Assembly (NCBI GenBank): GCA_001586965.3
Contig: LUCW03000198.1
Location: 1-64,000 of the forward strand
DNA from: Sphaeroforma sirkka
Lineage: Eukaryota > Opisthokonta > Ichthyosporea > Ichthyophonida
Direction: 5' to 3'
Length of the DNA: 64,000 bases
This document shows, in pieces, positions 12,901 through 21,959 of the stretch (positions within the stretch are counted from its first letter, which is position 1; each line of letters begins with the position of its first letter). The notes beneath the pieces are model-generated. The model made no database searches. It had not been told where the DNA came from and saw only the letters and a program-made list of their open reading frames with translations. A program made the position numbers and the translations under genes.

Positions 12901-15097
12901 AGCCTCTAACATAGAACCCACAACAAACAACCCACAACATACAACATCTAACATACAAGGGCATCACCAGATATCCGCAGTCCTTGGAGTCGAAGGCATA
13001 GTGTGTAGCGATGTTGTTCACAGTGGCCATGAGATTGCGGTGAGTGAGTGGTACACCCTTGGGCATGCCCGTCGTCCCACTTGTGTGCAGAAAAAGCGCC
13101 TTGTCATCCACACTCCCCTCGCTCGCCTCAGTCGGCGTGGCTGCGGGTGAAGGAGAATATGGGCAAGAGGATCGGGGTGTACGTAGCTAAATAATATGTG
13201 TATAACAGTGTGACTTAATACCTGTCTTAGATGAAATGTACAAAGCTACGAATATGGGCAAGAGGATCGTTGTGTACATATCTATAGAACGTGTATACAA
13301 CGACGTGTCCTATTACCTGTCTTAGATAAATTGTACACAGCTATGCGTCTCACCAACCAAATATGATGTGAGGATGTGGACAGCTGTGTGTAAGCAAGGG
13401 TCCCGCCCTAGGGTGCACCTTGCACGCTCCCATCGGGCTGACATGTACTTTCACCGAGACGGTCCGAATAAATATGCAAAAAAAAATTGCCTGCAACATA
13501 CAGACATTCAGTGCTGAAACCCCCACGGCGTTGGATTCTATAATAAAAAATCGGCAATTTATCATGTTTGCCGAACGTATAAATATAAAAGCCAAAATTT
13601 GTGTGCATGTTCATGTGAATCTATATATCTGCAAAATCTGTGTGACAACGTATATGAATATACACACAAACGGGTCCGTATACTAATCTGTACATATTGG
13701 TTCTCAAAGAGACGTCACCCATTGCAACCCTGATAGATTCAGTTCAGTACCAATTCATGCCCAGACCCGCCACAATCGCCCTAGCTCTAACACATGCATA
13801 GAATAACCCAATAGCACATACAATTACACCTACCATCCTTCAGTTTTCCGGCTGGATCAGACTTCACAGTAAGCGTGTTGGTGTGGCCATCCTCACTCTG
13901 CGTAAGCGTGCACACAGGAATGTCCAAGAGCAACGCGGCCTCTTCCGCACAGGCGTTGCCTTCAGCCGGGATGACCAGCACGTCAGACGAGATGTCCTTC
14001 AAATAGAACTCAAACTCTTTGGTCTGTTTGTGCGTTCAGATACAAATCCCGATACACGCCACACGTGTCGCGTGACAGGTCAGTACACTCCAGTGATGAT
14101 GGTTTGGGGATGGTTTTAAACTGCGCAAACGCCATAGGGACTGACCCCATTGTTAAGTATTGGGGTGCGCATGGTCCCACAATCAGTACTACCGAAGTGC
14201 ACTGATGCGGTAGTTGAGGCTTACGCTTGTGGTGGTAGGTAGAAGTGCGGCGTGCACCATGAGGCTGTGCTTTTGGTACAAGAAAGTACATACGTCATGG
14301 GAAAAAAAAAAAATATCCCAGATTGTATGGGACCAAGAATTATCGTGTTTAGGCGCTAAGAGAAACAGATATTGGGCACCGCACACACCCGGTCAGATGA
14401 GGTCATCAATGCACCAGTCTAAAAGTGCTCGCACACGTACCATGGGTTCACGAGTATATCAGAACATGATATGGGTAATCTACATCAATATATAGTGTAT
14501 GCACACGACCTATGACACAAAAGACAGATCTGTAGACAACCACTCACCCATGAGCTATCTAAAAGCGTAACTGACCCATATCCACATATTTGAAGGACAA
14601 CCTATCTGTATGGCTATTTGTTAAGTGCCTCCTTATATACCGACTAAATCTAGTATTTGAAGGACAACCTATCTGTATGGCTATTTGTTAAGTGCCTCCT
14701 TATATACCGACTAAATCTAGATCATTGATTCAACAACCCACACACCTTATACTTCCAGTTCACTAAAACACTTAAACCCTATACCCACACCTGTCTAAAT
14801 CATTAATTAAAAAACCCACACACCTTATACTTCGAATTTAAAGGCGCCGCAAGCATACGAGACGTGACCGCGGCCAAGAACAACTTCACGTTCAGTACGT
14901 TGTTTGGGAATGTCATGCTTATGACAGACCCTGTGCCCAACCCCAATGCACGCAGCCGTTCTCCAATCTGATTTCAAACAGTCCACCGACAATGTGACAT
15001 ATTGCACAACCATACAGTGGTGCAAAAAGGATCCCAATGAGTGATAGTAGGATAAGGACCAAATCAAATAGAAAACAAATTCAACCAAGGAAGGATA

Positions 15098-15145
<48 letters not shown>

Positions 15146-15158
15146 TATATATATATAC

Positions 15159-15253
<95 letters not shown>

Positions 15254-18200
15254 TTTTATACATGTTGTATATATATATATATATATATTAAACCAGGCAT
15301 ATATAAATCATAGTACATAAACATACATATCCATATATTTATATTTTTGTATATGTACATACAAGCGTTTATATATATATATATATATTAACATATATAT
15401 ATATATTATTATTATATACATGCGTGTGTGTGTGTCCATGCATGCATGCATCCAAGCATGTATGTACGCACATGCATTGCACATACATACATGCCATACA
15501 AACACACACAACATAAACACACATTACATTACATGCATGCCACAACAAACATACAACGACAAACACAAACACAAACATATATGCATGAACAAACCACATG
15601 CTACTTTATATACATATTACATGTGTGTGTGCATGTTTGTGTGCAAGTGCATGTGTGTGTCTATGCACGTGCGCGTGAGAACCATATTGATATATAAACC
15701 ACGAAAACATATATTTATGGATAGATTATATATATTATTATTATTATATATATATTATTATATATTACACGCATACACATATTACACATACATGCATGCA
15801 TGTGCATGCATGTATGTATATACATATTATTATTATTACACAGCAGCATGAACCATATATACGTATATTATATATATTATATATATAGGCGTGGGAACTG
15901 ATATATATATATATATTATATATTCATATAAACATAAACATATATATATATTATGTACGTGCGTGCGTATTTATGTGTGCGTGTGCGAATATGTTATCTA
16001 TGTGTGTGTGTGCGTGCATATATCTATGTGTGTGTGTGTGTGTTTTGTGCTGCCTTATACATACGTATATATTATTATATATATATACATATATATTATA
16101 TATTATTATTATTACATATAGGTGACATACATATTAAAACGAAACCCATAAATATATATACATACGTGCGTGCGTGCGTGCGCGCGCGTGCGCGCGCGCG
16201 CGCGTGCGTGCGTGTGCGTGCGCGCGTGCGTGCGTGTGTTATTGTGTGTATGATATTTATTATTATGTGTGACACGCGCCGCATACATATATACATACAT
16301 GTGCATGTAACCATATACATATCACCACCAACCACATATATATACGTACGTACGCGCGTGCGCGCGTGCGCGCGATGATGCGTGCGTGCGTGCGTGCATG
16401 TCTGTGTGCGCGTGCGTTATGATGCGCATACATATTATATTATTATTATTAATATATATATGCATATACATATGCATACGCATTATGACACACATTATTA
16501 CGTGCGCGCGCGTGCGTGTGCGTGCGTGCAGTGTTGCGCGCGTGCGTATTATCTGATATCATACACAATATTATTATTGATATATATATATATGCATACG
16601 ACCTGATTATATACACATTGATCCATCATTGAACTATACCAGATAGATATATAATACATACGTGCGTGCGATGTGCGTGCGTGCGTGTGTGTATTGCATA
16701 TTATTACATTATCCATATACGCATTACGCACACGCATACGCATACATTACAATATTATGTGCGATGCGTGCGTGCGCGCGTGTGTGCGTATTGCAATATA
16801 TTATTATATATATATGCATATTATTACACATATATCAATATATATATGTATATAAATAATGTAAAAACATATGCATGCATATTATTATTATCATATGTAT
16901 TATATTATACATTACCATACGTGCGTGCGCGTGCGTGTATGTATGTATATGCATATATATATAATAACATATTACATATTATTATTATATATTATATGTT
17001 ATTAATATTATATTATTATTATTATGCCATATCCAATATTATTATACATATGCGTACACGCATACGCATATATGCATATTATTACACATACGTATGCGTG
17101 CGTGCGCATGCATACATACATTATATATTATTATTATTATTACATACATCATCATGCATATACATTATATATCAAACCATATTATATATATTATACATAT
17201 ATTATTATTATACATTACATAAACGTGTGCGGGCGCAACAACCTGCAGATTCTTGTGTGTGCGCACATAAACATATATTATTAATGTGCATGTGTGCGTG
17301 CGCATTATTGATGTGCGTGCGCATTATTATTATTACCGCATATATTATTATATATTATTACGTACGCATGCATGTGCATGCATGTATGTATATTATGTAT
17401 ATATATATATATTATTATTATTATTAGCCATGATGAATATATATATATTATATATTATTATTATTATTATTATTACATATACATATGTGAACCATATGCG
17501 TATATATATATATATATTATATATTATTATATATTATATACATATTATATTACATACACACGCATACGTATACATATCACATATAGCATACATTACATAT
17601 CCAATTACCATACACATACATGCGTGCGTGCGTGTGTGTTGTTGTGTATATATACATATACATATACATACATATATATATATTACATACATTATTCACA
17701 TATATATTACACTATATATCAATAATCATATTATTACACATGATACGTGCGTGCGTGCGTGCGTGCGCATGTATCCATATACGCATACGCATACGCATAC
17801 GCGCATATACATACGTGTGCGTGCGTGCGCGTATTGTGCGTATTGCAGATGTGTGATTTACATTATTATGATATTATATATATATATATATATACATATA
17901 TATATACGCATACGCATATATATATTATATATATATATAACACTATATATATATATATGATGTGCGTGCGTGCGTGCGTGCGTGCGTGCGCGTAATTATA
18001 TATACATAATACCATTATTATTGTGCGTGTGATGCGTGCGTGCGTGCGCGCGCGTTGCGTGTGTGCGTGTGCGTGCGTGCGTGTGCGTGTGCGTGTATTG
18101 CACACACGCATTGTATATGTACATATATGATATATATATATATATCCCGTGCGTGTGCATGTGTATGATGTGTGTATTGTATATATACATTACATATATA

Positions 18201-18408
18201 TATTATAACCATATATACATATACATACATACATCACACACATATATATGACACTATATATATATATATATAAACCCGTGTGTGGGTGTACACTTGCAGA
18301 CTTTTTTGTGTGTATGACATATAAATATATATATATGTGTGTATATTATATATGTGTGTGTATATATATATATATATATACATATGTGTGTGCGTGTGTG
18401 TGTGTGTG

Positions 18409-18484
<76 letters not shown>

Positions 18485-18790
18485 TGCGTGTGTGTGCGTG
18501 TGTATGTTTATATATGTTTGTTTGTTTTGTATGTGGTTTTTTTTTTTGTATGTGGTTTTGTACCTTTGTGTATCTTTTTCTGTATATGCACGCGAATGTA
18601 ACTTCTCTACAGCAAATCGGACACTACTCGACCCTTATATCATTGAGATATTCGAAAGGGTCGTACGTACCTCGGTCACTTCAGTGCTGAGGGCACTGTA
18701 CGTGAACTGCACATTCGTTCCAGCATCCTTTAGTGCCAACTGGTCACCAAACTCATCGCAGTTGAGCAGTGATTGGAGAGTGCCAGCCAT
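6915..18790 (-). CDS. AAE3: Acyl-activating enzyme of the AAE3/Pcs60 type (oxalate--CoA ligase-like), nine exons
   Basis: Adenylate-forming enzyme; plant AAE3 and yeast Pcs60 make oxalyl-CoA from oxalate, ATP and CoA. Exons: 18790-18671, 14967-14824, 14023-13834, 13140-12957, 12333-12115, 10931-10748, 9518-9291, 7695-7510, 7016-6915. All eight introns are GT-AG and phases agree throughout, giving 518 residues (plant AAE3 is about 514). Motifs seen: P-loop [10 protein letters not shown] (171-180), MPLFHVHG (211-218), [13 protein letters not shown] (257-269), YAMSE (315-319), GWFHTGD (391-397), hinge [13 protein letters not shown] (411-423) and the C-terminal ATGKIQRR with catalytic Lys503. The near-identity to AAE3 in [21 protein letters not shown] and SNPLP...GPTKPGSVG supports this subfamily over general 4-coumarate ligases. 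The protein ends HFLEKKK, without a peroxisomal SKL, so a cytosolic site is inferred. Introns measure 3.7, 0.8, 0.69, 0.62, 1.18, 1.23, 1.6 and 0.49 kb. Substrate is inferred from family. Confidence 0.93.
7057..7137. repeat. Intron 8 minisatellite
   Basis: Three copies of a roughly 30-bp unit containing cacatacattgttat, inside intron 8 (7,017-7,509) of the AAE3-type gene. Confidence 0.75.
8440..8740. repeat. Intron 7 minisatellite, 12-bp unit gggctaataata
   Basis: About a dozen clear copies of a 12-bp unit at 8,440-8,560, decaying through 8,740. Because 12 is a multiple of three, it creates spurious open frames of Gly-Leu-Ile repeats on both strands. Confidence 0.9.
9008..9265. repeat. Intron 7 minisatellite, about 32-bp unit
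   Basis: Eight units of cactccacacgtatgtgtgt followed by a short gtacactagac tail. The array begins within 30 bp of the exon 7 donor at 9,290. Confidence 0.95.
9514..9596. repeat. 53-bp tandem duplication covering the intron 6 acceptor
   Basis: The word gtgagctgtgtggatgtgtg starts at 9,514 and again at 9,567 and is followed by the same ten bases. The first copy contains the last bases of intron 6 and the first five bases of exon 7 (boundary 9,519/9,518). The second copy is a decoy acceptor inside the intron. Confidence 0.85.
9885..10130. repeat. Intron 6 minisatellite, about 40-bp unit
   Basis: Five to six irregular units built from cacacaaacactctacacac and cagcaacactctatatat. Confidence 0.85.
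10331..10430. repeat. Intron 6 minisatellite, 39-bp unit
   Basis: Units start at 10,331, 10,370 and 10,409 with cacatacacactgcactgg; the third is partial. Confidence 0.9.
10921..11130. repeat. 70-bp tandem triplication covering the intron 5 acceptor
   Basis: Units start at 10,921, 10,991 and 11,061. The first holds the true boundary (10,932/10,931) plus the first 11 bases of exon 6. The other two repeat the acceptor-like ctctctcag or ctctatcag followed by the exon-like gttcatccgca or gtacttccgca on the minus strand. Confidence 0.92.
11562..12117. repeat. Intron 5 minisatellite, 29-bp unit that contains the donor-site sequence
   Basis: About 19 units of gcacctcaactcaacatata plus aacccaaac. 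On the minus strand most units read GAG|GTGCGTTTGGG, the same signal as the real intron 5 donor (12,115/12,114), which is the first unit of the array. Confidence 0.95.
12427..12690. repeat. Intron 4 tandem repeat, about 110-bp unit
   Basis: Two full units and one partial, sharing acaaacaagcggaagcttac and ttcagatatacatgg. Confidence 0.85.
12765..12956. repeat. Intron 4 minisatellite of GTATGT units abutting the donor
   Basis: Short units such as acatacaacatacaaaatac, on the minus strand a string of GTATGTTGTATTTT-like words. The real intron 4 donor, TT|GTATGTTAG at 12,957/12,956, is the first word of the string. More than ten further GTATGT words follow. Confidence 0.9.
13154..13345. repeat. 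96-bp tandem duplication in intron 3
   Basis: The word gaatatgggcaagaggatcg starts at 13,154 and 13,250. The first copy begins about 14 bp from the intron 3 acceptor (13,141/13,140) but does not include it. Confidence 0.85.
14587..14720. repeat. Perfect 67-bp tandem duplication in intron 2
   Basis: Two identical copies, 14,587-14,653 and 14,654-14,720, beginning tatttgaaggacaacctatc. Absence of differences suggests a very recent event. Confidence 0.95.
14736..14833. repeat. 78-bp duplication covering the intron 2 donor
   Basis: The 20-bp word acccacacaccttatacttc occurs at 14,736 and 14,814. The second copy spans the exon 2/intron 2 boundary (14,824/14,823); the first is a decoy donor inside the intron. 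Confidence 0.85.
15101..18540. repeat. 3.4-kb microsatellite field filling intron 1
   Basis: Nearly continuous alternating purine-pyrimidine DNA. Long TA runs lie at 15,101-15,290. Modules of (TTA)n, TATATA, CATACA and GTGCGTGCG/CGCGCG then alternate to 18,240, with a TA then TG run at 18,340-18,482. The many open frames here are products of low complexity. Confidence 0.95.
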
Positions 18791-19985
18791 TGTATATACA
18801 AAAGTCTCTTATAATCCTATACCTATCAATATGGTTGTGCGTCTCATCACAGTATGTAGCGTTACATACATACATATTTCTTGAAGTGTTGCCTTTTTCA
18901 GATAAAATACTAAATATGATAGGTCAAAAATGTATGTAAATATAATGTCAAGTGTCAAGTGACAAGCAACAGAAAAACTAAAAAAGCATATGTAGCCTTC
19001 TCCAAAGAAACACGCCACATGGAACTGCATCAGTCCGTAAATAGGAACGTTTTGTTTTGGAAGTGGATTGTATTTACATATTTTGTTCAATATGCCAGGG
19101 CACGAGAAGTTCTGGGCTTTGTGTGCATTTGCGATAGCTTGCTTTGTTAGACGTAGGTACATTACATCCCCTCCATTCTGCGATGAGAATCAATAACACT
19201 ACCAGCTTTATGTACCCTTCATTTGGGTATATCTATAAGTGGTAGATTCTTCCACTATTCATATCTGGTTTACATCACACTTTTAACATTTTGTGCTCTT
19301 TATTTAAGTGTAAAAATGCGTTGCTGAAGCGCAGTAGCATGTCTGGCGCACGAGATAAAATCAAACTTTGATCAATGACGATAGAATCATGTATTGGTAA
19401 TTTAGTTTGTATAGGTGTAAACTCCATTCAGAAGGTGAACAATACGGTTGATATGTGGTATTTGGGTGCGACTTGGTACATACAATATCTATCCTATTTG
19501 CGCTAAGAGTTTGCTGCATCGACGGAATTTGGAGTATTCGTTTTCTAAAGATCCTTTACACAAGAAGACTTGGATAAGTATTGACAAATACCACACTGCA
19601 AAAAGAACGAAAATGAGATCGTTTGATCACAAGCTTTAGAACGGGAATTTATCACAGCATCTTGGCTGTGTGCATTCTTTTTAGAACAAGCACTGGACAA
19701 GCATGTGTTGAATTTTTTTAGAAGAACGCATCGACCAGCCAGGTTTTAAAATTTACGCTCGTTTGGAGGATTCACAGTGTTTTCTTGTTTGTCTCCCCAA
19801 CCGCCACAAGTACAAGAAACAAACAAATATACAGATTCCAAAACGGTATATATGAAGCGGTTTTGTTAAGATATCGATAATTTCTATATTCAGGACGATG
19901 GTTGGACCGCGTCAATCGGCTCGCAACATCGTTGACTCTTAAGGGCTTACTCGCTCATTATGTATATGTACGCATACTGAATATA
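18791..19985. other. Upstream region of the AAE3-type gene, no gene seen
   Basis: AT-rich single-copy-looking DNA. A weak TATA-like word (attataa on the minus strand, near 18,810) lies very close to the start codon. No other supported feature was found. Confidence 0.4.
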
Positions 19986-19989
19986 TGTA

Positions 19990-20148
<159 letters not shown>

Positions 20149-20160
20149 ATATATGGTGTA

Positions 20161-20232
20161 TGACACTGAGTCCGTGTGACGCGTGACACAGTCCACGTGA
20201 CGTTTGACATTGAGTCAGCGTGACGTGTGACG
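20161..20232. repeat. Short tandem repeat rich in TGACG words
   Basis: Three degenerate units of 21-23 bp, each opening tgaca and closing with a gtgacg word (tgacactgagtccgtgtgac, tgacacagtccacgtgacg, tgacattgagtcagcgtgac). They contain CACGTGACG and TGACGT, resembling bZIP/CREB half-sites. Function is unproven. Confidence 0.6.
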
Positions 20233-20634
20233 TTATGATCGCGAGTGGACTTGTGTGTATGATGGTGGGTTTTGGAATATGCGTAATAAATTTAGAACAT
20301 GGGTAAAGTATGTCTTTAGTTTACAGCATTCCAAGTTACTGTATGGATATGAGGATCTAAGTCTACTTATAAGGAAGACTGAAAACCGTAAAATAGCGTA
20401 TAGTATATAGATGATGGTGACGATTTTCAGAAGGTATGGTCGCCTTGGCGTCCATAGAGAACTAATCTGTTGTAGGCGCCATAAGACTGGCATATATAGG
20501 CAGATACAGTGAAGTGATCAGACTTCGTAGTTTCTAGGTGCTATTACACTACTCCAATACACAGTAAAGGTTTCATACATGTATGTACCTATGTATCTAT
20601 GTATAGATGTATGTATGTATATATATATATATAC

Positions 20635-20667
<33 letters not shown>

Positions 20668-21325
20668 TTGCATATATATATATACGTGTGTGAGTGTGTA
20701 TACATGTGTACATATATTCATATATTACGGTTATGTATGTAGTAGTACATGTCCATATATTCATATATTACAGTTATATATGTAGTAGTACAATGTACAT
20801 ATATTCATATAAACAACATATGCACATACATATACACCATACATTATATGTTATTTGTATATATATATTCAAAAGACGTACGCAAGCACAGATAATCACG
20901 CTTAAACACAAGGTTGAAGTTCGTGTTGACAGCTCAAACGCACAACCAACAGTCACCGACCTGAATATTGAGAACGAAATATATACCACTGCAACTAGTT
21001 TTTGATAAAAAGTATGCTGACATTTCAAAACCGCTTGATATCATATTCTCCATTAAAAATCGAGATCCTAACTTTTATCTATATTCCTTTTTATTTTGTG
21101 GTTGTGTGCTATGTACAATGTAGCACCAAGCAGCGCGACAATGAGCCACAAGTTCTATATACGACTGACCCTCAGGTCTCAAGTGCCTGATGTATGATCG
21201 AGTCTTTTTCCCATAGCTGGGAGTAGGAGTCAAATACGGATGTGTCAAACGAGATCTCACTTCCTAGGATGTGAATCAAGCAGATACACACATTATATTC
21301 GCCCTTTTCCTACAGTTTCAACAAT
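20233..21325. other. Intergenic, no gene seen
   Basis: Includes a TA run at about 20,619-20,661 and two near-repeats of catatattcatatattacrgt around 20,711-20,780. No coding region is supported. Confidence 0.45.
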
Positions 21326-21631
21326 CTATGACCGGTTATCAGCCTTGTTGACCTCTGCCTCGGCATTGTTGGTGGCGTTCTTTACTGACGCCTTGGCGTC
21401 CTCAAAGGCATCTCCGATGCTGTTCGCAGTGTCGTTTCCAGTGTTGGCAGCCTTCTCACCCTTGTATTCAGCTTTCTGGGCGGTACGGTCAACTCCATCA
21501 GCTGCCTTCTGGGCAGTCGATTTCTCTCCGTATACAGCTTGACTAACGGTGTCGCTGACAGAGTTCATGGCGCTGGTGGCAGCCTCCTTCATGTCGGTTA
21601 GGGTGTTAGAGTTGGCGGCGTTGGAAGACAT
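21326..21631 (-). CDS. Small LEA-like hydrophilic protein
   Basis: An uninterrupted frame of 101 residues from the ATG at 21,631 to the stop at 21,326, with no intron. Composition is extreme: rich in Ala, Asn, Lys, Asp, Glu, Thr and Ser, with no Cys, Trp or long hydrophobic run. It has amphipathic 11-residue-like periodicity in segments such as STAQKAADGVDRTAQKAEYK and GDAFEDAKASVKNATNNAE. This is the style of group 3 LEA proteins and fungal stress hydrophilins, which protect proteins and membranes during desiccation or other stress. Its local GC content is clearly higher than the flanks, which supports selection on coding. A TATA box lies about 80 bp upstream. Start choice is firm because it is the first ATG after the TATA box. 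Exact family is uncertain; that it is a real gene is likely. Confidence 0.75.
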   Translation of the reverse strand: MSSNAANSNTLTDMKEAATSAMNSVSDTVSQAVYGEKSTAQKAADGVDRTAQKAEYKGEKAANTGNDTANSIGDAFEDAKASVKNATNNAEAEVNKADNRS

Positions 21632-21711
21632 TTTGAAGATATTGATTGTTGGAAGTTGTTCTTTGTATTTGTGTCAGAGAAGAATACATTTCAACATTTC
21701 TGTGGGTCTCC

Positions 21712-21718
21712 CTTTATA
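21712..21718 (-). promoter_or_regulatory. TATA box of the LEA-like gene
   Basis: TATAAAG on the minus strand, 81 bp upstream of the start codon at 21,631. Confidence 0.6.
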
Positions 21719-21959
21719 CTCAAATGTCGATCGGTGTGTTGGCCATTGTGGACTACGTCTTCTCAGAGAAGGAGGCGTACGAAAACTCTCAAAACAGAGG
21801 CATTTTGCCATTACATGTTCACAAGAGTATTCTTAGCCATAAGCAGAAGCAAACAGGTTTGTCTACGCGAAATATCTCTACAATCTACATCACATGTATT
21901 TATCTGATATCCTGATTACTTTGCTAATATACATTCGTTTTCTATTTCAGATTGATTGA

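Noticed and set aside
15420-18884. Several open frames of 100-250 codons in the intron 1 microsatellite field
   Set aside because: They translate only to Tyr/Ile, Cys/Val and Arg/Ala repeats from TA, TG and GC dinucleotides; no gene character.
18809-19162. A 117-codon minus-strand frame with hydrophobic stretches upstream of the AAE3-type gene
   Set aside because: No motif, poor codon character, and it would overlap the promoter region.
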